In this document: positions 44,613 through 53,269 of the stretch, in pieces
Layout of the letters: each line of letters starts with the position of its first letter
Numbering within the stretch: position 1 is the stretch's first letter
Assembly (NCBI RefSeq): GCF_020164435.1
Contig: NZ_JAIUDQ010000011.1
Coordinates: 101,517-165,516 of the forward strand
Length of the DNA: 64,000 nt
DNA from: Phyllobacterium lublinensis
GTDB taxonomy: Bacteria > Pseudomonadota > Alphaproteobacteria > Rhizobiales > Rhizobiaceae
Direction: 5' to 3'
Notes under the pieces: model-generated
What the model saw: only the letters and a program-made list of their open reading frames with translations
Told to the model about the DNA's origin: nothing
Database searches by the model: none
Made by a program: the position numbers and the translations under genes

Positions 44613-45539
44613 ATGTCCTCAGCCATCTCCGTCACCAGCCTGTACAAAACCTATTCGACCGGTTTCGAAGCGCTGAAGAACATTAATCTCGACATTCGCC
44701 ATGGTGAGATTTTCGCCCTGCTCGGGCCGAACGGCGCCGGCAAGACGACGTTGATCTCGGCCATATGCGGCATCGTCAATCCAACGTCGGGGACAATCCT
44801 TGCCGATGGCCATGATGTCATCAAGGACTATCGCGCCGCACGCTCGAAGATCGGCCTCGTTCCCCAGGAACTGACGACCGATGCATTCGAAACCGTATGG
44901 GGAACCGTCAGCTTCAGCCGCGGCCTTTTCGGCAAACCCGCCAATCCGGGCCATATCGAGAAGATCCTGAAGGAACTGTCCTTGTGGGACAAGAAGGACT
45001 CAAAGCTCATGACGCTTTCCGGCGGCATGAAACGCCGGGTCATGATTGCCAAGGCCCTGTCGCACGAGCCGCAAATCCTCTTTCTGGATGAACCCACAGC
45101 CGGCGTGGATGTGGAACTGCGCCGCGACATGTGGAGCGTCGTCCGCGAGCTGCGGGGATCGGGCGTAACCATCATTCTGACGACCCATTATATCGAGGAG
45201 GCGCAACAGATGGCCGACCGGATCGGCGTCATCAGCCACGGCGAGATCATTCTTGTCGAGGAAAAGGATGAACTGATGCGCTCGCTCGGCAAGAAGCAGC
45301 TTCGGCTGCATCTGCAGGAGAAGCGCGATAGCGTTCCGGAGGCCCTTGCGGCCTATGGGCTGGAGCTTTCCCCCGACGGCTGCGAGCTGATCTACACCTA
45401 CGATACCCAGAAGGAGCGTACGGGCATCACCGCATTGCTGCAGGATCTGGGCAAGGCAGATGTGCGTTTCAAGGATATCCAGACCAGGGAAAGTTCGCTT
45501 GAAGACATATTCGTCAACCTGGTGAGGGAACGCAAATGA
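44613..45539 (+). CDS. ABC-2 type exporter ATP-binding protein (YadG-like)
   Basis: 308 residues. Walker [10 protein letters not shown] (~38), Q-loop [14 protein letters not shown], signature [15 protein letters not shown], Walker [14 protein letters not shown]-loop [11 protein letters not shown], and the DrrA-type C-terminal tail (~225-308). Powers the overlapping permease. Similar E. coli YadGH pairs have unassigned substrates. The 220-bp upstream region ends in only a weak ribosome site. Confidence 0.92.
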   Translation: MSSAISVTSLYKTYSTGFEALKNINLDIRHGEIFALLGPNGAGKTTLISAICGIVNPTSGTILADGHDVIKDYRAARSKIGLVPQELTTDAFETVWGTVSFSRGLFGKPANPGHIEKILKELSLWDKKDSKLMTLSGGMKRRVMIAKALSHEPQILFLDEPTAGVDVELRRDMWSVVRELRGSGVTIILTTHYIEEAQQMADRIGVISHGEIILVEEKDELMRSLGKKQLRLHLQEKRDSVPEALAAYGLELSPDGCELIYTYDTQKERTGITALLQDLGKADVRFKDIQTRESSLEDIFVNLVRERK

Positions 45540-46297
45540 ACCTATACGCCATCAAGGCAATCTACCTGTTCGAGATGCACCGCACCTGGCGAACGATCAT
45601 GCAGAGCGTCATTTCGCCAGTGCTTTCGACCAGCCTCTATTTCGTGGTTTTCGGCTCGGCGATCGGCGGCCGCATCCCGGAGATCAACGGGGTCAGCTAT
45701 GGCGCGTTCATCGTGCCGGGCCTCATCATGCTCTCACTCCTGACGCAGAGCATCTCGAACGCCTCCTTCGGCATTTACTTTCCGAAATTCGTCGGCACGA
45801 TTTACGAACTGCTTTCGGCGCCGGTTTCCTATGTCGAGATCGTTATCGCCTATGTCGGCGCTGCCGCAACGAAATCGATCCTCCTGGGAGTCATAATTCT
45901 CGCCACCGCATCATTGTTTGTGCCGCTGCGAATTGAGCATCCATTCGTCATGCTGCTCTTTCTGGTGCTAACGGCAGTCACCTTCAGCATGTTCGGATTC
46001 ATCATAGGCATATGGGCTGATGGCTTCGAAAAACTGCAGCTCGTGCCGCTGATGATCATCACGCCGCTCACCTTCCTCGGCGGCAGTTTCTATGCTGTCG
46101 ACATGCTTCCACCCTTCTGGCAGACGGTGACGCTGTTCAACCCGGTCGTGTACCTGATCAGCGGCTTCCGCTGGAGTTTCTTTGGACTCTCCGATGTCCA
46201 CATCGGCACCAGCCTCGCCATAACTGCCTTGTTTCTCCTCGCCTGCATGTTGATCCTGCGCTGGATATTCAAGACGGGTTACCGGCTGAAGAGCTAG
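45536..46297 (+). CDS. ABC-2 type exporter permease (YadH-like)
   Basis: 253 residues, six helices. Matches the YadH/NodJ group: [81 protein letters not shown] and [20 protein letters not shown]. Overlaps the ATPase gene by 4 bases. Likely exports a lipid, polysaccharide or drug-like compound; not determinable from sequence. Confidence 0.92.
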   Translation: MNLYAIKAIYLFEMHRTWRTIMQSVISPVLSTSLYFVVFGSAIGGRIPEINGVSYGAFIVPGLIMLSLLTQSISNASFGIYFPKFVGTIYELLSAPVSYVEIVIAYVGAAATKSILLGVIILATASLFVPLRIEHPFVMLLFLVLTAVTFSMFGFIIGIWADGFEKLQLVPLMIITPLTFLGGSFYAVDMLPPFWQTVTLFNPVVYLISGFRWSFFGLSDVHIGTSLAITALFLLACMLILRWIFKTGYRLKS

Positions 46298-46303
46298 CGC
46301 AGG

Positions 46304-46738
46304 TCACCGTTCAATGACATGCAGGCTCCTGCTTCCTTCGTGCACGGCGTCCGTCACAAGGCGTCGATCGAACGTGGCAAGCTGGCCGTTGTTTGCCCGC
46401 GCAAGTGCAAGGAGATAGGTGTCGGTAACCTGACTTGATGTCAGCAGTCGCGATTGGTCGACCAAGTTTGATTGCATCAGGCTGATGCTATCCGTCCAGA
46501 ACACATGGCCGGGACGGGACAATAATCCCGTAAGCATCGACGCAATCGCTGCTGGAGTACCGGGCGAATTGCGGTAACGCGGATCACCAATAATGCGGAT
46601 GACGCCGTTCTCCGTAAGGGGGCAGGTAGCCCAAGCAGTTTGACCAATTTCCGCAAACCAGCCGTGTGCCGAACTGTGGTGGATATGTGCCGGATCAAAC
46701 AACGCAATCAGTACATTGACGTCAAGCAGGAATGTCAT
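46304..46738 (-). CDS. vapC: VapC family PIN-domain ribonuclease toxin
   Basis: 144 residues. PIN-domain acidic residues: Asp6 in FLLDVNVLIALFDP, Glu in PLTENGVIRII (~43), Asp in SQVTDTYLLALARANNGQLATFDRRL (~105 and ~123). This pattern is that of the TA-system VapC group, which cleaves specific tRNA or rRNA sites. Its ATG shares one base with the stop of the antitoxin (TGATG on the minus strand), the usual coupled order antitoxin-toxin. Confidence 0.9.
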   Translation of the reverse strand: MTFLLDVNVLIALFDPAHIHHSSAHGWFAEIGQTAWATCPLTENGVIRIIGDPRYRNSPGTPAAIASMLTGLLSRPGHVFWTDSISLMQSNLVDQSRLLTSSQVTDTYLLALARANNGQLATFDRRLVTDAVHEGSRSLHVIER

Positions 46739-46965
46739 CAGGGCAGTTCATCGCGCAGCTGATTGACGAACTCCATGGTAACCGGCGTTCCATCCTTTAC
46801 AGTAAGAAGCGGCACTCCGTTGCGCTCGCTCAAGCCGGTGGTTTGCACCTGCAAGGATTTGCGGGCAAGCATCGATATGACCTCGCCAATTGTCTTATTC
46901 TGGTGTTCGGCCAGTCCTTTCGCCGCGGCAAGCACGTCGTCATCGATGGCCAAGGTGGTCCGCAT
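46738..46965 (-). CDS. vapB: VapB-type ribbon-helix-helix antitoxin
   Basis: 75 residues from the ATG at 46965 (GGAG site 8 bases upstream). The N-terminus MRTTLAIDDDVLAAAKGLAE...KTIGEVISMLARKSLQ is a ribbon-helix-helix DNA-binding domain. The C-terminal part (RNGVPLLTVKDGTPVTMEFVNQLRDELP) would wrap and inhibit the toxin. It likely represses its own operon. Repeated CATCA elements in the short upstream gap might be its operator. Confidence 0.85.
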   Translation of the reverse strand: MRTTLAIDDDVLAAAKGLAEHQNKTIGEVISMLARKSLQVQTTGLSERNGVPLLTVKDGTPVTMEFVNQLRDELP

Positions 46966-47042
46966 TTTCTGGACTCCAGCATCACGCATCAAACATCAGT
47001 CATCAAGATAGTCGCACACTCAACCGATATCAAGTGCCAGCC

Positions 47043-47495
47043 CTACCTGAAGTAGGCCTCCAAAGCAGCCAAACCGGCTTTCAGCTCCTTTTCGCCGTGC
47101 GGTCCGAGGTTGGACAGAAGCTCCGCCTCGAATGCGTGCGCTACCTTTGCCAGATCGGCATAGACCTTTCGTCCCGCAGGCGTCAGTTCCAGATTCTCGA
47201 TGCGACGGTCGGCTTCGTCACGCTTGCGGCGCAACCAGTATCGCTGTTCCAATGCAAACACCGCCCGCGATACCTTCGTCTTGTGCATCGAGGAATGCGT
47301 TCCGATCGCAGTGGCCGTGAGAACACCGAACTGGCCAAGCGTGGCAAGCGTACGCCATTCCGGGCGGGTCAGCCCATATTGGTCGCGGTAGAGCCCGGCG
47401 AACCGCTGACTGATCGCCTCGGCAGCCTTGTTCAGCCGGTACGGCAGGAAGTCTTCCAGTATCAATGGCGGTTTCTCGGTCGTCTCATCAACCAT
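47043..47495 (-). CDS. MarR family regulator, divergent from hmgA
   Basis: 150 residues from the ATG at 47495 (GAGGA upstream); a TTG three codons earlier is unnecessary. Winged-helix core: RFAGLYRDQYGLTRPEWRTLATLG, LTATAIGTHSSMHKTKVSRAVFALEQRYWLRRKRDEADRRIENLELTPAG with the wing (RRKRDEADRR). Its position, 130 bp from and divergent to hmgA-fahA-maiA, makes it the probable repressor responding to homogentisate or a related aromatic. Confidence 0.9.
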   Translation of the reverse strand: MVDETTEKPPLILEDFLPYRLNKAAEAISQRFAGLYRDQYGLTRPEWRTLATLGQFGVLTATAIGTHSSMHKTKVSRAVFALEQRYWLRRKRDEADRRIENLELTPAGRKVYADLAKVAHAFEAELLSNLGPHGEKELKAGLAALEAYFR

Positions 47496-47539
47496 CGTGC
47501 ACAAATCCTCGTTTGCGGTTGATAGTTACAAAATAGATC

Positions 47540-47553
47540 GTCACAATTGCAAC
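47540..47553. promoter_or_regulatory. Candidate MarR operator in the marR-hmgA divergent region
   Basis: GTCACAATTGCAAC, an imperfect dyad (10 of 14 positions) centred on CAATTG, within the 133-bp divergent region. Related half-sites (GTTAC at 47525 and CAACTA at 47550) extend the symmetry. Identified by symmetry and location only. Confidence 0.35.
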
Positions 47554-47628
47554 TAAATTGATTGGACACCTTCCTTAGGGTCGCCCATCGGGCTGGAACT
47601 ATAGAAAGGTCAAGCAGGAGGATGTGTG

Positions 47629-48948
47629 ATGGCGCCCAGCAACTATATGCCCGGATTCGGCAATGACTTCGAAACGGAAGCCTTGCCCGGCGCCCTGCCA
47701 CAGGGGCAGAATTCGCCGCAGCGCTGTGCCTATGGCCTTTATGCGGAACAGCTTTCCGGCTCACCCTTTACCGCTCCACGCGGCATCAACGAACGTTCCT
47801 GGCTGTATCGCATCCGGCCGTCGGTCAAGCACAGCGGCCGTTTCTCACCGGTCAAACGCCCGCATTGGAAGACCGCGCCCAATCTCGACGATCATGAACT
47901 GCCGATAGGGCAGCTGCGCTGGAACCCGACGCCAATGCCGTCCGAACCGACCAGTTTCATCGATGGTGTCCGCACCATCACTACCGCCGGCGACGTGCAC
48001 GGCCAGGCCGGCATGGCGGCGCATGTCTACGCCATTAACCGCGACATGCAGGATGATTACTTCTTCAATGCCGACGGCGAGATGCTCCTGGTACCCGAGA
48101 AGGGGCGGCTGAGCATCTTCACCGAGATGGGTGTCATCGACATCGAACCCTCGGAGATCTGCGTGGTGCCGCGCGGCATGGTGATCAAGGTCGCGGCAAT
48201 GGATGGCGAGGCCCGCGGCTACATCTGCGAAAACTACGGGGCAAAGTTCGCCCTGCCGGACCGCGGCCCGATTGGTGCCAACTGCCTCGCCAACCCGCGC
48301 GATTTCAAGACTCCGGTTGCGGCTTTCGAAGACAAGGAAGCACCGTGCCGTCTGCACGTGAAATGGTGCGGAAAATTCTATGAAACCCTGCTGGACCATT
48401 CACCGCTGGACGTGGTCGCCTGGCATGGAAACTATGCGCCGTACAAATATGACCTGCGCACTTTCTCGCCCGTCGGCGCGATCCTGTTCGATCACCCGGA
48501 CCCATCCATCTTTACCGTCCTGACCGCGCCTTCCGGAGAGGAGGGGACTGCCAATGTGGATTTCGTGATCTTCCCTCCGCGCTGGCTGGTGGCCGAGCAC
48601 AGTTTCCGCCCGCCCTGGTACCACCGCAATATCATGTCGGAATTCATGGGCCTGGTATATGGTCAGTACGACGCCAAGGAGGAGGGATTCGTGCCGGGTG
48701 GCATGAGCCTGCATAACATGATGCTGCCGCATGGCCCTGACACTATGGGCTTCAACAAGGCTTCGACGCTGGAGCTCAAGCCGCAGCGGCTCGAAAATAC
48801 ATTGGCGTTCATGTTCGAGACGCGCTTCCCGCAACACCTCACCCGCTTTGCTTCGGAACTGGAGTCCCTTCAGGACAACTATGCCGATTGCTGGAAGGAT
48901 CTGAGAAAGCGCTTTAACGGCACGCCCGAGGGAGACTGGTCCGAATGA
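47629..48948 (+). CDS. hmgA: Homogentisate 1,2-dioxygenase
   Basis: 439 residues from the ATG at 47629, six bases after AGGAGG; a GTG immediately before is too close. Conserved start [25 protein letters not shown] and [13 protein letters not shown]. The iron site lies in the C-terminal half ([23 protein letters not shown], with His and Glu ligands, and the His of [12 protein letters not shown]). It opens the homogentisate ring to maleylacetoacetate in tyrosine and phenylalanine degradation. Overlaps fahA by 4 bases. Confidence 0.97.
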   Translation: MAPSNYMPGFGNDFETEALPGALPQGQNSPQRCAYGLYAEQLSGSPFTAPRGINERSWLYRIRPSVKHSGRFSPVKRPHWKTAPNLDDHELPIGQLRWNPTPMPSEPTSFIDGVRTITTAGDVHGQAGMAAHVYAINRDMQDDYFFNADGEMLLVPEKGRLSIFTEMGVIDIEPSEICVVPRGMVIKVAAMDGEARGYICENYGAKFALPDRGPIGANCLANPRDFKTPVAAFEDKEAPCRLHVKWCGKFYETLLDHSPLDVVAWHGNYAPYKYDLRTFSPVGAILFDHPDPSIFTVLTAPSGEEGTANVDFVIFPPRWLVAEHSFRPPWYHRNIMSEFMGLVYGQYDAKEEGFVPGGMSLHNMMLPHGPDTMGFNKASTLELKPQRLENTLAFMFETRFPQHLTRFASELESLQDNYADCWKDLRKRFNGTPEGDWSE

Positions 48949-49958
48949 AGCTCGCCTCCCTGGATAATGGTACGCGCGACGGCAAACTCGTTCTCGTCTC
49001 AAGGGACCTGACCCGCTTTACCAACGCCTCCTTCCTGACACCTACGCTACAGTCAGCTCTCGACAACTGGGCACGCATCGCCCCGCATCTGGAGGCACTC
49101 AGCACCAGCCTCGAACTTGGTGCAGTCCCGACGGAGCGCTTTCACGAACATGACGCCCTGTCGCCGCTGCCCCGGGCCTACCAGTGGGCGGATGGCTCGG
49201 CCTATGTCAATCATGTCGAACTGGTGCGCAAGGCGCGCGGCGCGGAGATGCCGCAAAGCTTCTGGACCGAACCGCTCATGTACCAGGGCGGCTCGGACAG
49301 CTTTCTCAGCCCCCGGGAGCCGATCCGCATGGCCGATGAAGCCTACGGCATCGACATGGAGGGTGAGGTCGCAGTGATCGTTGACGATGTGCCTGCCGGC
49401 GCAACGGTCGACGAGGCCCGCAATGCCATTCGCCTCATCATGCTGGTGAACGACGTCAGCCTGCGCGGACTCATTCCGGCGGAGCTCGCCAAGGGCTTCG
49501 GGTTCTTCCAGTCAAAACCATCTTCAGCGTTCTCACCCGCTGCGGTGACCCCCGATGAGCTCGGCGATGCCTGGGATGGCAGCCGGGTCCACTTGCCGTT
49601 GAACGTCGATCTCAATGGCAGGCCGTTCGGCCGCGCCAATGCAGGGGTCGACATGACCTTCGACTTTCCTGCGCTGATTGCCCATGCGGCAAAGACGCGG
49701 CCGCTTGCCGCCGGAACGATCATCGGTTCCGGCACCGTATCCAACAAGCTCGATGGTGGGCCGGGCAAGCCCGTCTCGGAGGGGGGTGCCGGCTATTCCT
49801 GCATTGCCGAAATCCGCATGATCGAAACGATCGATCGGGGCACCCCGCAAACCCCGTTCATGCGGTTTGGTGACACCGTGCGCATCGAGATGCAGGACAA
49901 GGCTGGCCATTCGATCTTCGGTGCCATCGAGCAGCAGGTGGTGCAATATGGCCGGTAA
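48945..49958 (+). CDS. fahA: Fumarylacetoacetase (FAA hydrolase family)
   Basis: 337 residues. FAA-hydrolase core with metal ligands in [19 protein letters not shown] (Glu-x-Glu region), [14 protein letters not shown] (Asp) and the catalytic-domain segments [21 protein letters not shown] and [12 protein letters not shown]. This is the shorter bacterial form. It splits fumarylacetoacetate to fumarate and acetoacetate. Middle gene of hmgA-fahA-maiA; its 3' end overlaps maiA by 11 bp. Confidence 0.94.
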   Translation: MKLASLDNGTRDGKLVLVSRDLTRFTNASFLTPTLQSALDNWARIAPHLEALSTSLELGAVPTERFHEHDALSPLPRAYQWADGSAYVNHVELVRKARGAEMPQSFWTEPLMYQGGSDSFLSPREPIRMADEAYGIDMEGEVAVIVDDVPAGATVDEARNAIRLIMLVNDVSLRGLIPAELAKGFGFFQSKPSSAFSPAAVTPDELGDAWDGSRVHLPLNVDLNGRPFGRANAGVDMTFDFPALIAHAAKTRPLAAGTIIGSGTVSNKLDGGPGKPVSEGGAGYSCIAEIRMIETIDRGTPQTPFMRFGDTVRIEMQDKAGHSIFGAIEQQVVQYGR

Positions 49959-50595
49959 AGCGATCCTTTATGATTACTGGCGGTCTTCCGCCAGCTATCG
50001 CGTGCGGATAGCGCTCAATGTCCTGGGGCTCGACTATGAGACGGTGCCTGTTGACCTCCTCAAGGGCGAGCATAAGGGCATCAACCACCTCACCCGCAAC
50101 CCGCAGGGTCTGGTACCGGCATTGGCGATGGACGGGCACATGATGACGCAATCACTGGCGATCATCGAATATCTCGATGAAGTCTTTCCCGATGCCGGGT
50201 TTCTGCCAGCCGACCCGGTCGGTCGCCAACGCGTGCGGGCACTCTCCTACGCCATTGCCATGGAAATCCATCCTGTCTGCAATCTCGGCGTCATATCGCA
50301 CGTCATGGAGTTGACAGGTGGCAGTGAGGAAACGCGTGGGCTCTGGATGCGCAAGTTCATCGCCGAGGGGCTGGCAGCCGTCGAAACCATGCTGGATCAC
50401 CCCGACACCGGCACCTTCTGCCATGGGGACACTCCCGGCATGGCAGATTTCTGCCTGGTGCCGCAGGTCTACAATGCCAGGCGATGGGGTGCCGAAATCG
50501 ACCATCTGCTCCGCATCAAAGGCATTGTCGACCATTGCGAGGCAGTCGAGGCCTTTACCGCAGCACATCCGGACCGGGTCAAGGCCGAAGTCTAG
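49948..50595 (+). CDS. maiA: Maleylacetoacetate isomerase (zeta-class GST)
   Basis: 215 residues from the ATG at 49948. The zeta-class signature SSASYRVRIALN (residues ~12-23, here YDYWRSSASYRVRIALNVLG) holds the glutathione-activating Ser. The N-terminal thioredoxin fold continues to LTRNPQGLVPAL and TQSLAIIEYLDEV, followed by the helical C-terminal domain (CHGDTPGMADFCLVPQVYNARRWG). Converts maleyl- to fumarylacetoacetate using glutathione. Closes the rightward tyrosine-degradation operon and is convergent with a PIN toxin gene 4 bp away. Confidence 0.95.
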   Translation: MAGKAILYDYWRSSASYRVRIALNVLGLDYETVPVDLLKGEHKGINHLTRNPQGLVPALAMDGHMMTQSLAIIEYLDEVFPDAGFLPADPVGRQRVRALSYAIAMEIHPVCNLGVISHVMELTGGSEETRGLWMRKFIAEGLAAVETMLDHPDTGTFCHGDTPGMADFCLVPQVYNARRWGAEIDHLLRIKGIVDHCEAVEAFTAAHPDRVKAEV

Positions 50596-50599
50596 AGCA

Positions 50600-50977
50600 T
50601 CAGACAACCTTCACGTCATACAGGGCGAACGACGTATCCGATGTCAGAATCGTGAGGTTTTCGACCTGTGCCTGGGCGATAAGAACCCGGTCGAACGGAT
50701 CGCGATGACGGTCGCCCACTCGCTCAGTGCGTGCCGCGTGTTTCTCGTTGACTGGCAGGAAGGGGATATTGTGCATTCTCACCGTCTCGACGATATCGCC
50801 GTCCAGTCTGAGCTTTCCCAGTCCCCGCTTGATCGCGATCTCCCAGATCGTCGCTGAACTTACGATCAGACCTTCACCGCGTTGCAGGATCGTCCTCTGA
50901 GCTGTTGAAAGCCGCGGATCATCGCCGAGCGCCCATAACAGCACGTGGGTATCGATGAGATAGAGTGGGCGACTCAC
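50600..50977 (-). CDS. PIN-domain toxin (VapC-like), partner of a Phd-type antitoxin
   Basis: 125 residues from the GTG at 50977, which overlaps the antitoxin stop as GTGA. PIN landmarks: YLIDTHVLLWALGDDPRLS (Asp), VSSATIWEIAIKRGLGKLRL (Glu), HRDPFDRVLIAQAQVENLTILTSD (two Asp). This WEIAIK subgroup is usually paired with Phd/YefM antitoxins, as here. Probable tRNA or rRNA endonuclease. The module interrupts the tyrosine-degradation cluster between maiA and hppD. Confidence 0.9.
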   Translation of the reverse strand: MSRPLYLIDTHVLLWALGDDPRLSTAQRTILQRGEGLIVSSATIWEIAIKRGLGKLRLDGDIVETVRMHNIPFLPVNEKHAARTERVGDRHRDPFDRVLIAQAQVENLTILTSDTSFALYDVKVV

Positions 50978-51204
50978 TTGACGTAGTCGTCCCAATCGGC
51001 GCTGAGGTCGTCAAAATCGTCCGCAATCTCAATGCGCCCCTTCATCGCCCCGATCAGGCTTCCTGGCTTCGCATTGCGGCCGGGAAGGGGAGAGATGGTT
51101 GCTACGGCCTTGCCGTGGCGCGTCAGGACAATCTCCTCACCGGACTGGGCACGGGCGACGAGTTCGGAAAATTTGGCCTTGGCTTCTGCGATTGAAATAT
51201 TCAG
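50974..51204 (-). CDS. Phd/YefM-type antitoxin with a probable CTG start codon
   Basis: 76 residues. The frame reads (L/M)NISIAEAKAKFSELVARA, then QSGEEIVLTRHGKAVATI and GAMKGRIEIADDFDDLSADWDDYV, a textbook Phd antitoxin. No ATG, GTG or TTG lies at the expected start. Instead a CTG at 51204-51202 sits six bases after AAGGAG (51216-51211), exactly where family members have their initiator Met before NIS. Further upstream the frame has no better start. The N-terminal domain binds the operator; the C-terminal acidic tail blocks the PIN toxin. Confidence 0.82.
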   Translation of the reverse strand: MNISIAEAKAKFSELVARAQSGEEIVLTRHGKAVATISPLPGRNAKPGSLIGAMKGRIEIADDFDDLSADWDDYVK

Positions 51205-51216
51205 ATCGGGCTCCTT

Positions 51217-51236
51217 ATGACTATAATTTAGGTCAT
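51217..51236. promoter_or_regulatory. Inverted-repeat operator candidate of the Phd-PIN module
   Basis: ATGAC-N10-GTCAT with an AT-only centre holding a TATAAT-like sequence, directly upstream of the antitoxin ribosome site. Typical placement for autorepression by the antitoxin-toxin complex. Confidence 0.5.
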
Positions 51237-51268
51237 ATTTGAGCCCGATGCAATGGAGCAGCGTAGGT

Positions 51269-52381
51269 CTACTCCGCCGCTTCTATCTTGATAACGCCCC
51301 GGCGGATCTGATCCTCTTCGATGGATTCGAACAGGGCACGGAAATTGCCTTCGCCGAAGCCTTCGTCACCCTTGCGCTGGATGAATTCGAAGAAGATCGG
51401 CCCGATCACGGTCTTGGAGAATATCTGCAGGAGGATCTTCGTCATGCCGCCATCGATGACGCCTTCGCCATCGATGAGGATGCCATGGCGCTTCATCCGC
51501 TCGATCGGCTCGTCATGGCCGTTTACGCGATCGTGTGATTTCTCATAATAGGTCTCGGGCGGCCCAGGCATGAATTTCAGGCCATTGTCGGCGAGCTTGT
51601 CGGTCGCGTCGTAGATCGACTCCGTGCCGACAGCGATGTGCTGGATGCCTTCGCCCTTGTACTTGCGCAGATATTCCTCGATCTGGCTCTTGTCGTCAGT
51701 CGATTCATTCAGCGGAATGCGGATCTTGCCGCAGGGCGAGGTGATGGCACGCGATACGAGACCGGTCAGCTTGCCGGCAATATCGAAGAAGTGAATCTGC
51801 TTGAACCCGAAGAGCTCGCGATAGAACGCCCACCACTTGTCCATGTTGCCGCGATAGACATTATGGGTGAGGTGATCGAGGTAATAGAACCCCACGCCCT
51901 CCGGTTTTGGGTCGCGCTCACCCAGCCATTCAAACTCTGCGTCATAGGCCGAGCCCTTGTCGCCATAGGTTTCGATGAAATAGAGCATCGACCCGCCAAT
52001 ACCGACGATTGCCGGGACATCGAGCGTCTTGTCGTCACCTTCATAGGGAGCCGCACCCTTGGCAACCGCGTGGTTGAAGGCGTGTGCGGCATCGACGACC
52101 CGCCATGCCATGGAGGGGGCACAAGGTCCATGCTTCTCGACAAACTTGGTCGCATGTGAACCGGGCTCGGCATTGAGGATATAGTTGATGTCGCCCTGGC
52201 GCCAGACGGTGATGTTCTTCGTCCTGTGCCGCGCTACAGGTGCATAGCCCATGCGGACAAACAGCTCTTCCAGCTTTTCCGGTTCCGGATGGGAGAATTC
52301 GACAAATTCGAAACCGTCCGTTCCGGCGGGGTTGTCCTTGCTGATTACAGCCTTCGGTGCGTCATGCGGAAACGGGCCCAT
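51269..52381 (-). CDS. hppD: 4-hydroxyphenylpyruvate dioxygenase
   Basis: 370 residues from the ATG at 52381, five bases after GGAGG; an ATG four codons earlier overlaps that site. Two vicinal-oxygen-chelate domains. Iron ligands in LDHLTHNVYRGNM (His ~180), GIQHIAVGTESIY (His ~260) and FFEFIQRKGDEGFGEGNF (Glu ~335). Converts 4-hydroxyphenylpyruvate to homogentisate, the step before hmgA. Divergent from an Lrp/AsnC regulator with a palindrome between them. Confidence 0.96.
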   Translation of the reverse strand: MGPFPHDAPKAVISKDNPAGTDGFEFVEFSHPEPEKLEELFVRMGYAPVARHRTKNITVWRQGDINYILNAEPGSHATKFVEKHGPCAPSMAWRVVDAAHAFNHAVAKGAAPYEGDDKTLDVPAIVGIGGSMLYFIETYGDKGSAYDAEFEWLGERDPKPEGVGFYYLDHLTHNVYRGNMDKWWAFYRELFGFKQIHFFDIAGKLTGLVSRAITSPCGKIRIPLNESTDDKSQIEEYLRKYKGEGIQHIAVGTESIYDATDKLADNGLKFMPGPPETYYEKSHDRVNGHDEPIERMKRHGILIDGEGVIDGGMTKILLQIFSKTVIGPIFFEFIQRKGDEGFGEGNFRALFESIEEDQIRRGVIKIEAAE

Positions 52382-52470
52382 CTCATCCTCCATTCAATTG
52401 CTCGCATTATCACTCAAAAAGCCCGCAATGTGCTTGCATTTCAGCGCTCTCGTGGCGTAACTTTCGCACG

Positions 52471-52482
52471 ATATGCGCATAT
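52471..52482. promoter_or_regulatory. Palindrome between hppD and the Lrp-type regulator
   Basis: ATATGCGCATAT, a perfect 12-bp dyad in the 121-bp divergent region, 20 bp before the regulator start. Candidate binding site for the AsnC/Lrp protein controlling both directions. Confidence 0.45.
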
Positions 52483-52502
52483 GTACTGCAAAGGATGCAC
52501 AA

Positions 52503-52964
52503 ATGACGCAACTTGACCCTTCAGACCGCAAGATACTCATCTGTTTGCAGGACGATGGGAGGCTGACGAACAACGAGCTTTCGGAGCGGATCAACCTCTC
52601 GCCGTCGCAGTGCTCGCGCCGCCGTTCAAGGTTGGAGGAGGAGGGCTATATTCGGGGTTACCGGGCGGAGATAGACCGGGAAAAGCTTGGCCTTGGCATC
52701 GTCAACATTATCTCGGTGACGCTCGCCACGCATAATCGCGACAATGCCCGGCGCTTTTCCGAGCTGATTTCCAATCTGCCGCAGGTCATGGAGGCCCACG
52801 CGCTGACCGGCGAGATGGACTACTTCATAAAAGTGGTCACACCTGACCTGCGTGCGCTCTCGGCCTTCGTGAATGAAGTGCTGCTTCCGCACGAATCCGT
52901 CCAGAACGTGAAGACGGCCATTGTCCTCGATACGCTGAAGGAAGACGGCCGTTTGCCAATTTGA
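52503..52964 (+). CDS. Lrp/AsnC family regulator, divergent from hppD
   Basis: 153 residues from the ATG at 52503 (AAGGA upstream); an in-frame upstream ATG gives ten extra residues. HTH: LDPSDRKILICLQDDGRLTNNELSERINLSPSQCSRRRSRLEEEGYIRGY. The C-terminal RAM domain (IISVTLATHNRDNARRFSELI; VMEAHALTGEMDYFIKVVTPDL) binds amino acids or related effectors. Likely activates hppD in response to tyrosine, phenylalanine or a keto acid (inference from position). Confidence 0.93.
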   Translation: MTQLDPSDRKILICLQDDGRLTNNELSERINLSPSQCSRRRSRLEEEGYIRGYRAEIDREKLGLGIVNIISVTLATHNRDNARRFSELISNLPQVMEAHALTGEMDYFIKVVTPDLRALSAFVNEVLLPHESVQNVKTAIVLDTLKEDGRLPI

Positions 52965-52976
52965 ACCCTCTCACCC

Positions 52977-53090
52977 TCCGTTATCCTCGGGCTTGACCCG
53001 AGGATCCATTGGGATAGTCGAATCGCTGCGCAGAGCTCGTGTTTCTTCGAGACTAGTGCGGGTCCTCGGGTCAAGCCCGAGGATGACGGA
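52977..53090. repeat. Palindromic REP/RIME-like intergenic element
   Basis: Two outward copies of a palindromic block, CCTCGGGCTTGACCCGAGG (52985-53003) and CCTCGGGTCAAGCCCGAGG (53064-53082), in inverted orientation, bounded by CCGTTATCC and GGATGACGG. Each arm is itself a stem and the whole can fold into a long cruciform. Elements with this CTCGGGtcaagCCCGAGGATGACG pattern are dispersed in many rhizobial genomes. The rest of the 305-bp gap (to 53269) shows no gene or further structure. Confidence 0.75.
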
Positions 53091-53269
53091 GAAGTGGAAG
53101 ATGGCAGAAAGTAGGGTCAGGCCCCGCATGCGCGGTTTCCGCCCGCGTGAGTGCCACGCTCGCAACGCCGATCAAATAAGCCATTGCGTCACCGGCCTCA
53201 AACGTAGCAACATTTGCACCGCTCGCGGTATTGTTGTCTGTCCTTTGCGCGTCAACTTGCTGGTGAGCC

